In this document: piece by piece, positions 29,571 through 37,364 of the stretch
How the letters are laid out: each line of letters opens with the position of its first letter
How positions within the stretch are numbered: the stretch's first letter is position 1
Assembly: GCF_015751785.1 (NCBI RefSeq)
Contig: NZ_JADOTY010000001.1
Span: 3,968,001 to 4,032,000 of the forward strand
Direction: 5' to 3'
Origin: Micromonospora vinacea
Lineage (GTDB): Bacteria; Actinomycetota; Actinomycetes; Mycobacteriales; Micromonosporaceae
Length of the DNA stretch: 64,000 bases
Position numbers and translations under genes: made by a program
Notes under the pieces: generated by a model
What the model saw: the letters and a program-made list of their open reading frames with translations, nothing else
Told to the model about the DNA's origin: nothing
The model's database searches: none

Positions 29571-30947
29571 TCAGTGGCAGGTGGTGGTGCCGGTGTCGGT
29601 GTAGGTCTGGCCGGCCACCGGTACGAACTGCCAGTCGTAGCTGCCGGAGTGCAGGGTGAACTTCAGGACCCCGTACGCCGAGCTGTTGCGCGCCTCGCTG
29701 TTGGGCTGGATGGTGCCGAAGCCGTAGTGACTGGCGCCGCCCATCCCGGCCACGAAGCTGCGCAGACCCCGGCTGGAGTCGGCGCCACCGGCCGGGTTCA
29801 TCGGAGCGAACCGCTCGTACACGTGGTTGTGCCCCCACACCACGACGTCGGCGTTGTAGTCGTAGAGGGCCTGGTACAGCGGACGCGTCGACGTCGACGG
29901 CGCGTGGTTGGAGCTGGACGTGAACAGCGGGTGGTGCCAGTACGCGATCGTGCACGGCTTGCTGCTGGCGGCCAGGTCCGCGCGCAGCCACTGCTCCTGT
30001 GTCGAACCGGCCGACATGCTGATGTTCGAGTTCAGCGACACGATGTGCCAGTTGCCGAGGTCGAACGAGTAGTAGCCGCGACCGCTCGGACCGGCGGACG
30101 AGCCGAAGTAGTTGTAGTAGCCGGTCGCGCCCGACGTGTTGTAGTCGTGGTTGCCCGGCGACGGGCGGGTGCGGGACTTGTGCCGACCCCAGGTGGGCTC
30201 GTAGTAGCTGGTGAACTGCGACGCCGTCCCGTTGTCATAGACGTTGTCGCCGGTGGTGAAGACCGTGCCCGGGATGCTGTCGAGCAGCGCCGCGGTGGCG
30301 CTGTCGCCGGAGCCCGAGTTGGCGATGTCGCCGGCACCCACGAACACCGGGTCGCCCGACGGGGGCGGGGTGGTCCCAGTGGTGACCACCAGTTGCGGAG
30401 CGTCCGCGCCGCTCTCGCGCGTGTCGTAGTAGGCGCCGTCACCGCTGGCCGAGGTGGCGCCGAAGCTGTACGTGCCGTTGCCGGTGACCGCGGCCGTGAC
30501 GTCGACCTCGTACCAGGTGTTGCCGCTGACCGCGCCGATCGTGCCGAGGGTGGCCCCGTCGATGGCCGGCTGGTTGTTCCAGGTGGTGCCGGTCTCCGAC
30601 CAGGTCGTGTTGGACATCCGGCGGAACGTACCACCGGCGTCGCTGCCGCTGTTGCCGCTGATCGTGCGCAGTCGCAGCTTGGCACCGGTCACCGTGCCGC
30701 TGACACCGCTCACCGTGAAGCGGAGGAACGAGCGCCGCACCGGCGAGTTGTCGACCACGACCTGCGTTGACGTGCCGTAGTTGGTGGCGGCCGTGTCGCT
30801 CTGGACGTAGGTGTCGGCGACCGGCGTGAACGTCACGCTCGCCGCCGACGCCGCGCCAGCGCCGGTCACGACGACGGCGGCGGTCGCGGCGACGATCACC
30901 GTGACCACCCCCAGCGTCACCGACGGACGGGGGAATCGAATGTCCAT
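29571..30947 (-). CDS. Secreted DNRLRE-domain metallophosphoesterase
   Basis: 458 residues; the signal peptide ends near ASAAS, residue about 36. Residues about 37-190 form a DNRLRE beta-sandwich (FTPVADTYVQSDTAATNYG, RSFLRFTV), a carbohydrate-binding-like module. After a TTPPPSGD linker comes the calcineurin-like phosphoesterase: GAGDIA, TGDNVYDNG, SPGNHDYNTSG, IAYWHHPLF and VWGHNHVYER give the metal-binding Asp/Asn/His set. It probably hydrolyses phosphomonoesters or phosphodiesters outside the cell. Divergent from the MFS gene at 31168. Confidence 0.9.
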   Translation of the reverse strand: MDIRFPRPSVTLGVVTVIVAATAAVVVTGAGAASAASVTFTPVADTYVQSDTAATNYGTSTQVVVDNSPVRRSFLRFTVSGVSGTVTGAKLRLRTISGNSGSDAGGTFRRMSNTTWSETGTTWNNQPAIDGATLGTIGAVSGNTWYEVDVTAAVTGNGTYSFGATSASGDGAYYDTRESGADAPQLVVTTGTTPPPSGDPVFVGAGDIANSGSGDSATAALLDSIPGTVFTTGDNVYDNGTASQFTSYYEPTWGRHKSRTRPSPGNHDYNTSGATGYYNYFGSSAGPSGRGYYSFDLGNWHIVSLNSNISMSAGSTQEQWLRADLAASSKPCTIAYWHHPLFTSSSNHAPSTSTRPLYQALYDYNADVVVWGHNHVYERFAPMNPAGGADSSRGLRSFVAGMGGASHYGFGTIQPNSEARNSSAYGVLKFTLHSGSYDWQFVPVAGQTYTDTGTTTCH

Positions 30948-31167
30948 CCAGGACTCCTTACCTCGTGGGAAGAGCGCAAGGAATGTAGGAAGGTCGATGA
31001 GCCGGCGGGCGACGGGCGGGTGAACAGTGCGTCCCGCCAGGCGAACACCTCCGTGTTGGGAGCTCGTTCACCCGACCCTCGCCCGGATGCCACTCCCGGT
31101 CCGTTGTGCCTCCTCCACTGAGTACGGACGATGGCTGCCCGTCGACCGTCGATCCGAGGAGATGCGC

Positions 31168-32478
31168 GTGTACCTGTCGACCGTCTCCCGGCCGGCCGCC
31201 GAGGATCCCGACCCCGGGCCACGGCGCCGACGGTTCGCGTTGGTCAGCGGCAACGTCGTCGCACTCGGCACGGTCAGCCTGATCACCGACGTATCGGCCG
31301 AGATGGTGGCTGCCGTGCTGCCCCTCTATCTGGTGCTGGGCCTGCACCTCAGCCCGGTGGCCTTCGGCGTCCTGGACGGCGTCCACACCGGCGCCACAGC
31401 GCTGCTGCGGGTCGTCGGTGGTTTCGCCGCCGACCGGTTCCGGCGGCGCAAGTTGATCGCCGGCATCGGCTACACCCTCTCGGCGGTCGCGAAGCTCGGT
31501 CTGCTGCTCGCCGGCCGGTCGATACCGGCGATCGGCGCCGTCATCGCCGTCGACCGAATCGGCAAGGGCGTACGCAGCGCGCCGCGCGATGCGCTGATCA
31601 CGCTCTCCACGCCACCCGAGGCGCTGGGTCGGGCGTTCGGGGTGCACCGGGCGATGGACAGCGTCGGGGCGTTCCTCGGGCCGCTCGCCGCGTTCGCGGT
31701 CCTGCTGGTCGTCGGGCAGTCCTACGACGCGGTCTTCGTCACCAGCTTCTGCATCGCGGCTCTCGCCGTGGTCGTGCTCGTGCTCTTCGTCCGCGAGCGG
31801 CCACCCGGCGAGGCGGCGGACGGCGGAACGGTGGACGGCGGGCCGTCGGACGGGCCGGGCGACCCGACTGTCTCCGTGCGCGAGGCGTTCGGTCTGCTGC
31901 GCGGCGGACCCGCCCGCCGGCTGGTGCTGGCCGCCGCCATGCTCGGGCTGGCCACCATCGGCGACGGCTTCGTCTACCTGTTGCTGCAACGCCGCGAGGA
32001 CCTCGGCCTGCGCTGGTTCCCACTGCTCGCCGTGGGGACCAGCCTGGCCTACCTGCTGCTCGCCGCCCCGCTCGGCGTACTCGCCGACCGGATCGGCCGC
32101 CTGCCCGTGGTGATCGGCGGCTACAGCGCCCTCGGCGCGACGTACCTGCTGCTGGCCGGCCCGGTCGACGGCTGGCCCCTGATCGCGCTGACGCTGGCGC
32201 TGTACGGCGCGTTCTACGCGGCCACCGACGGCGTGCTCATCGCGCTCGCCGGCCCGGTGCTGCCGGCGCGGCTGCGGACCACCGGGATCGCGCTGGTGCA
32301 GACCGGGCAGGCCCTCGCGTACCTCGTCTCCTCCGTGCTGTTCGGGCTCGCCTGGCAGGCGTGGGGGCCGGAGAACGCGATCCGCGCGGCGGCCGTCGCC
32401 GTCGCCGGCGTGCTGGTCGGCACGCTCCTCCTGCTGGCCTCCCCGTCCCGTCTGACCACCCGGAAGGTGCCCCGATGA
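31168..32478 (+). CDS. MFS transporter
   Basis: 436 residues, about twelve membrane segments, with GGFAADRFRRRKLIAG in the first cytoplasmic loop (the MFS loop 2-3 motif) and GVLADRIGRLPVVIGG in the second half. GAGGAG at 31156-31161 sits 6 bp before GTG 31168; the ATG at 31162 would touch it, so GTG is preferred. Its stop overlaps the next gene (ATGA, 32475). Substrate is unknown; location ahead of secreted propeller and PhoD-type proteins hints at a phosphorylated or phosphate-related compound. Confidence 0.85.
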   Translation: MYLSTVSRPAAEDPDPGPRRRRFALVSGNVVALGTVSLITDVSAEMVAAVLPLYLVLGLHLSPVAFGVLDGVHTGATALLRVVGGFAADRFRRRKLIAGIGYTLSAVAKLGLLLAGRSIPAIGAVIAVDRIGKGVRSAPRDALITLSTPPEALGRAFGVHRAMDSVGAFLGPLAAFAVLLVVGQSYDAVFVTSFCIAALAVVVLVLFVRERPPGEAADGGTVDGGPSDGPGDPTVSVREAFGLLRGGPARRLVLAAAMLGLATIGDGFVYLLLQRREDLGLRWFPLLAVGTSLAYLLLAAPLGVLADRIGRLPVVIGGYSALGATYLLLAGPVDGWPLIALTLALYGAFYAATDGVLIALAGPVLPARLRTTGIALVQTGQALAYLVSSVLFGLAWQAWGPENAIRAAAVAVAGVLVGTLLLLASPSRLTTRKVPR

Positions 32479-33458
32479 CCGCGATGTCGAACCGAGCGAA
32501 GCTCGGCGTGGTGGTCGCCTCGGCCGTACTGCTGGGCAGCGTGGCCGCCGGCTACGTGGCCGTGGCGGCGGAACCCGCCTCGGCGCCGCCGCCCGCCACC
32601 GGCGACCAGGCGCTCACCCTGGCACCCGGCCCGCGCCTGTTGGCGATCACCGATCGGCACCTGTCCACAGTCGCGACAGCCGATCCCGCCGGGTCGCGTA
32701 CGGTCTCCGGCCTGGAATGCCTCCGGGTGTACGCCGCCGCCGGCACCGGTGTCTGTCTGAAGCCGGAGACCGCGTGGTCGTACCAGATGGTCGTGCTCGA
32801 CGCGGCGCTGCGCCAGACCCGGGCGATCAGCGTGCCGGGACTGCCGAACCGGGCCCGGGTCTCGGCGTCGGGCCGGATGGTCTCCTGGACCACGTTTGTC
32901 GGTGGTGACTCGTACACCTCCAGTGGCTTTTCCACCCGCAGCGGTATCCTCGACACCCGCACCGGCACCACGGTGGCCTCGCTGGAAGAGTTCGCGATCA
33001 CCCGGGACGGCCGGGGCTACCGCAACGCGGACGTCAACTACTGGGGTGTCACCTTCACCGCCGACGACAACCGCTTCTACGCGACGATGGCGACCGGGGG
33101 CAGGAGGTACCTCGTCCGCGGTGATCTCGCCGCCCGTACCGTCGAGACGCTGAAGGACAACGTCGAGTGCCCGTCGCTGTCACCGGACGGCACCCGGCTC
33201 GCGTTCAAGGAGGCGATCGGCGCCGACCCGGCGAAGGGCTGGCGGCTGTCAGTCCTCGACCTGGCGACCATGCGGGTCACCGCGACCGCCGAGACCCGCA
33301 GCGTCGATGATCAGGCCGCGTGGCTGGACAGCGGGAAACTCGCCTACACGCTGCGTCGGGACGACGGCCAGCCCGACGTCTGGAGCGTCCCGGCGGACGG
33401 GTCCGGCGCGGCGACGCTGGCGATCCCCGGTGCCGAGTCGCCGTCCCCGCTCACCTGA
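32475..33458 (+). CDS. Secreted beta-propeller (TolB/WD40-like) protein
   Basis: 327 residues. An N-terminal membrane segment or signal peptide (VVVASAVLLGSVAAGYVAVAA, written here as its two halves VVVASAVLLG and SVAAGYVAVAA) is followed by blades such as SPDGTRLAFKEAIG, DQAAWLDSGKLAYTLRR and DVWSVPADGSG, typical of TolB-like PD40 propellers. It overlaps the MFS gene by 4 bp, so the two are coupled. Probable binding or scaffold role outside the membrane; no enzyme motif was seen. Confidence 0.75.
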   Translation: MTAMSNRAKLGVVVASAVLLGSVAAGYVAVAAEPASAPPPATGDQALTLAPGPRLLAITDRHLSTVATADPAGSRTVSGLECLRVYAAAGTGVCLKPETAWSYQMVVLDAALRQTRAISVPGLPNRARVSASGRMVSWTTFVGGDSYTSSGFSTRSGILDTRTGTTVASLEEFAITRDGRGYRNADVNYWGVTFTADDNRFYATMATGGRRYLVRGDLAARTVETLKDNVECPSLSPDGTRLAFKEAIGADPAKGWRLSVLDLATMRVTATAETRSVDDQAAWLDSGKLAYTLRRDDGQPDVWSVPADGSGAATLAIPGAESPSPLT

Positions 33459-33573
33459 CGGTCCGGCCCCGGCGGCTCGGACACCTGAACGCCTTGGCGC
33501 GGACAGCATTCCGCCATGTCGGATTCCGCCCCGTACCCATCGCCGTTCATCGACGTTCCCGAGGCTGTTGACC

Positions 33574-35100
33574 ATGACAAGGCTGAGCCGTCGCATCTTC
33601 GTCCTCAGTGGACTGGTGACCGCCGGAGTCGCTGTGACACCCCGCCAGGGTGCCCGCGCCGCGGTTCCGTACCCCTTCAAACTCGGTGTGGCGTCCGGTG
33701 ATCCGGCGCCCGACAGCGTGGTCCTCTGGACCCGGCTGGCACCATCCCCGCTCAACGCCGACGGGCAGGGCGGCATGGCCAACGCCGACGTGACAGTGGA
33801 GTGGCAGGTGTCCACCACCGACCGGTTCACCTCGCTGGTCGCCTCCGGATCGGTGGTCGCCCGCTACGCCGACGCGCACTCCGTGCACGCCATCGCGGGC
33901 GGGCTCGCCGCCGACTCCGACTACTACTACCGGTTCCGGGCCCAGGGCCAGATCTCGCCGGTCGGCCGGACCCGGACCACCCCGGCGCCCAGCGCCTTCG
34001 GCCGCGACCTCGTGATGGCCTTCGCCTCCTGCGCCCACTACGAGGCCGGCTACTACACCGCCTACCGGCGGATGGCCGAGGACAACCCCGGCCTGATCCT
34101 GCACCTCGGCGACTACATCTACGAGGGTGGCGTCGGCACCTCCGCCGTGCGGCAGCACGTCGGCGCCGAGATCGTGTCGCTGGCCGACTACCGCCGCCGG
34201 TACGCGCTGTACAAGTCCGACCCGGACCTACAGGCGGCCCACGCGGCGGCTCCCTGGCTGGTGGTGCCGGACGACCACGAGGTGGAGAACAACTACGCCA
34301 ACATGGTCCGCAACGACAGCAGCCCGACGCTGACCGCCGCCCAGTGGACCGCCCGGCGGACCGCCGCGTACCGGGCCTACTACGAGAACATGCCGCTGCG
34401 ACCGGCGTCCGCCGCCAACGGCAACAGCATCCCGCTGTACCGGCGCATCCGGTGGGGGCAACTCGCCACCTTCCACATGCTCGACACCCGCCAGTTCCGC
34501 GACGACCAGGCCTGCGGGGACGGCTGGAAGGTCTGCGCCGACGCCGACCTGGCCTCCCGGTCGCTGACCGGCGCCGCCCAGGAGGCGTGGCTGCTCGACG
34601 GGCTGGCCCAGCGCTACGGCACCTGGGACATCCTCGGCCAGCAGGTCTTCTTCGCCCAGCAGCTCGACGCGAACGGGGCGGCGAGCATGGACGCGTGGGA
34701 CGGCTACCGGGCCTCCCGCAGCCGCATCCAGACCGGCTGGCAGCAGCGCGGCGTACGCAACCCACTGGTGCTCACCGGCGACGTGCACCGGTCGTGGGCA
34801 AACGACCTCAAGGCCGACTACGCCAACCCCTCCTCGGCCACCATCGGCACCGAACTGGTCTGCACCTCGATCAGCTCGACCGGCAACGGCAGCGGCAGCA
34901 CCACGGTCCCGAACGCGGCGGCCAACCCGCACCTGAAGTTCTACTCGGACCGGCGCGGCTACGTCCGTACCACCATCAGCCGTACCCAGGTCCGGGCCGA
35001 CTTCCGCGCGGTGAACACGGTGACCGAGCACGGCGCGGCGGCGTCCACCGTGCGGTCGTTCGTCATCCTCGACGGCCAGCCCGGCCTGCAGGCCGGGTAA
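33574..35100 (+). CDS. PhoD-like alkaline phosphatase/phosphodiesterase, Tat-exported
   Basis: 508 residues. The N-terminus TRLSRRIFVLSG has a twin-arginine motif followed by a hydrophobic stretch ending at ARA (about residue 29), consistent with Tat export of a pre-folded metalloenzyme. A PhoD_N beta-sandwich (KLGVASGDPAPDSVVLWTRL) precedes the catalytic domain: FASCAHYEAGYYTAY, LHLGDYIYEGG, PDDHEVENNY, FFAQQLD and LTGDVHRSW are metal-binding and active-site motifs of PhoD. It would release phosphate from extracellular esters. ATG 33574 is 9 bp after GAGG. Confidence 0.9.
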   Translation: MTRLSRRIFVLSGLVTAGVAVTPRQGARAAVPYPFKLGVASGDPAPDSVVLWTRLAPSPLNADGQGGMANADVTVEWQVSTTDRFTSLVASGSVVARYADAHSVHAIAGGLAADSDYYYRFRAQGQISPVGRTRTTPAPSAFGRDLVMAFASCAHYEAGYYTAYRRMAEDNPGLILHLGDYIYEGGVGTSAVRQHVGAEIVSLADYRRRYALYKSDPDLQAAHAAAPWLVVPDDHEVENNYANMVRNDSSPTLTAAQWTARRTAAYRAYYENMPLRPASAANGNSIPLYRRIRWGQLATFHMLDTRQFRDDQACGDGWKVCADADLASRSLTGAAQEAWLLDGLAQRYGTWDILGQQVFFAQQLDANGAASMDAWDGYRASRSRIQTGWQQRGVRNPLVLTGDVHRSWANDLKADYANPSSATIGTELVCTSISSTGNGSGSTTVPNAAANPHLKFYSDRRGYVRTTISRTQVRADFRAVNTVTEHGAAASTVRSFVILDGQPGLQAG

Positions 35101-35116
35101 GGGAGAGAGAGCCACC

Positions 35117-36433
35117 ATGACCGTGACAACCGCACTGCTCACCGCGTCCCTGCTGGTCCCGAACGTGCTTCTCGGCCCGACCGCGATGACCGCCGAGGCG
35201 GTCACCTGGACCACCGCGAACAGCGTCGCCACCGGCGACCAGGACCTGCCCTCCATCGCCATGAACCGCAACGGTCACGTCGCTGTGGCGTGGGAGGACG
35301 ACCGGGACAGCACCGCCCCGCAGGACGACACCCACAGCGAGATCTACCTGCGGCTGTTCCGCGACGGCACGCCCGCGTACGAGCTGAAGCTCTCCACCGG
35401 GGGGACCAGCGGGGCCGCCTGGCGGCACGTCAGCCCCGATGTGGGGCTCGACGACCGGGGCAACGCCGTGGTCGTCTGGGCCGCCGACGGCGACGGCAAC
35501 GGCGTCTACAACATCCAGTACCGGGTGGTGTCGCCCGCCGGCGCGGTGCTCGGCTCCGGGCAGGCCAACGCCAGCGACGCCGGGCAGCAGATCTGGCCGA
35601 AGGTCTCGGTCGACCCGGACGGCGCGCCCACCAACGCCGCCGCCGTCGGCTTCACGGTGGTCTGGGAGGACGTGCAGGGCACCGCTCCCGCCACAGTCAA
35701 GGCCGCCGGGTTCACCGCGGCCACCACCAAGGCGTACGAGGTGACGGCCTCACAGACGACTGGTACCCACCACCGTCCCGACGTGGCGGTGTCCGCCTCC
35801 GGCGAGGCACTGGTGGTCTGGGACGAGGACGCCGACGCGAACGGCTCGTACAACATCGGGCTGACCCGGTTGGCCCGGTCCAACGGCGCCGTGACGCTGT
35901 CGCGGCGGACGGCCAACGCCCAGAGCGGCGGGCAGCAGCAGCGTGCCTCGGTGGCGGCGAACTTCGCCGGTGACTTCACCGTCGGCTGGGAGTCCGACCA
36001 CACCGGCACCCGGGGTGTCTGGGCTCGATCGTTCACCGCGACGGCCGTGGCCCGGCACGACGAGGTCCCGGTCTCCACCGCCATCGGTGCCATCGCTCCC
36101 GGCGTCGGCATCGACGACCAGGACAACGTCGTGGTGGGCTGGACGGTGTCCGGCGCCAACCCGGACGTCTGGGCGCGGGGCCTCAACCCGGACGGCACGT
36201 CCAGCGGCCGGCTGGCGGCCCAGGCGCTGAGCCAGACCACGACAGGTCGCCAGGAGCACTTCGCGGTCGCCGCGTCGCCCTGGGGTGAGGTGAGCGTCTG
36301 CTACACCGACGACAACGACGGCAACTCCTTCGACCAGGTGCTCCTCGGCCTGGGGACGACGAACTCCACCTGGCTGATGTCCGCGGACGAGCTGCGCCGG
36401 CTGAAGGCGCGGGCGGGCGTCACGACCCACTAG
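35117..36433 (+). CDS. Secreted repeat (propeller-like) protein
   Basis: 438 residues; the signal peptide ends near TAEA, residue about 28. Repeats of about 60 residues recur: HVAVAWEDDRD, AVVVWAADGDGNGVYNIQY, ALVVWDEDADANGSYNIGL, FTVGWESDHTG, VVVGWTVSGANPD and VSVCYTDDNDGN. Each has a (V)VxW strand followed by an Asp-rich loop, suggesting a calcium-dependent beta-propeller. It starts 16 bp after the PhoD stop behind GGGAGAGAG, so it is probably co-expressed with PhoD. The last 14 bp overlap the 3' end of the convergent ABC ATPase gene. Confidence 0.75.
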   Translation: MTVTTALLTASLLVPNVLLGPTAMTAEAVTWTTANSVATGDQDLPSIAMNRNGHVAVAWEDDRDSTAPQDDTHSEIYLRLFRDGTPAYELKLSTGGTSGAAWRHVSPDVGLDDRGNAVVVWAADGDGNGVYNIQYRVVSPAGAVLGSGQANASDAGQQIWPKVSVDPDGAPTNAAAVGFTVVWEDVQGTAPATVKAAGFTAATTKAYEVTASQTTGTHHRPDVAVSASGEALVVWDEDADANGSYNIGLTRLARSNGAVTLSRRTANAQSGGQQQRASVAANFAGDFTVGWESDHTGTRGVWARSFTATAVARHDEVPVSTAIGAIAPGVGIDDQDNVVVGWTVSGANPDVWARGLNPDGTSSGRLAAQALSQTTTGRQEHFAVAASPWGEVSVCYTDDNDGNSFDQVLLGLGTTNSTWLMSADELRRLKARAGVTTH

Positions 36434-37364
36434 GGCGCGGCTCGCCGCCGGCGCGCGCCACCCCGTCGTCCCCGCCGAGGGACGACGGGGCGGCCACGGC
36501 GCGCAGAGTGATCGACTCGTCGGTGTGGTCGACCTCCAACAACGTCCCGGCCGGGAAGCTCGCCACCGTCTCGGGTGGTAACTGGATCGTGCCGTCGCCG
36601 GCCACCACGGCGAAGTCACGGCCGTCGCGCCCCTCGGCGCCGACCCGGCCGTCCCGGATGGTGACCGCTCGGCCCAGTCGGGCGCCTACCTCACCGTCGT
36701 GGGTCACCACGACCACAGTGGTGCCGCGCTCCCCGTTCACGGCGGCGAGAGCCGCGAGCACCTCGTCCCGACCGGACGCGTCGAGTTGGCTGGTCGGCTC
36801 GTCGACCAGGAGCAGCCCGGGCCCGGCCGCGAGCCCCTGCGCCAGAGCGGCCCGCTGACGCTGCCCCGGGGTCAGGTCGCCCACCCGCCGCGCGCCTGCG
36901 CCGGCGAGACCCACGAGGTCCAGGATCGCCTCCGGCGGGTCGAGCCGGCGCCCGGCGAGGCGTGCTGCGGGTCGCTGCGCCAACCAGATGTTGCGCGACA
37001 GCGACACGTACGGCAGCAGGTTGCGTTCGGCGCCCTGCAACACGGTGCCGACCGTGGCCCCGCGCAGGGCCGCCAGACCCTTGGACGAGAGCCGGGACAG
37101 CTCGTGCTCGCCCACGTACACGCGTCCGGCAGAGGGTTGCATGAGCCCGCCGAGGATCGCCACCAACGTGGACTTTCCCGAGCCGGACGGCCCCACCAAC
37201 GCGAGCATCTCGCCCGCCGAGATCCGCAGGTCCACGCCGGAGAGCGCGACGACGTCCCCGCTGGCGGTGGGGTAGATGTGGATCAGCCGGTGGCAGGCGA
37301 CCGCCAGACCGCCAGCCGAATGCGCCGCGGTCACCGGCTCGTCCTGCCGCGCGGCGGCGGTCAT
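36420..37364 (-). CDS. ABC transporter ATPase (FtsX/LolD-type system)
   Basis: 314 residues. Walker A GPSGSGKST (about 63), signature LTPGQRQRAALAQ (a variant of LSGGQ), Walker B LLLVDEPTSQLD and switch His VVVVTHDGE. The C-terminal extension of about 90 residues is unusual for this family. ATG 37364 overlaps the stop of the large permease gene (ATGA). It is the second ATPase of the cluster; the other is at 40478. A perfect hairpin that terminates the opposite gene is embedded in its 3' end. Confidence 0.88.
   Translation of the reverse strand: MTAAARQDEPVTAAHSAGGLAVACHRLIHIYPTASGDVVALSGVDLRISAGEMLALVGPSGSGKSTLVAILGGLMQPSAGRVYVGEHELSRLSSKGLAALRGATVGTVLQGAERNLLPYVSLSRNIWLAQRPAARLAGRRLDPPEAILDLVGLAGAGARRVGDLTPGQRQRAALAQGLAAGPGLLLVDEPTSQLDASGRDEVLAALAAVNGERGTTVVVVTHDGEVGARLGRAVTIRDGRVGAEGRDGRDFAVVAGDGTIQLPPETVASFPAGTLLEVDHTDESITLRAVAAPSSLGGDDGVARAGGEPRPSGS
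36461..36490 (+). terminator. Perfect hairpin inside the ABC ATPase 3' coding end
   Basis: CCCCGTCGTCCC (36461-36472) pairs perfectly with GGGACGACGGGG (36479-36490) around CGCCGA, 28 bp after the stop of the secreted repeat protein gene. On the other strand it encodes the SSLGGDDGVA region of the ATPase. Confidence 0.7.
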
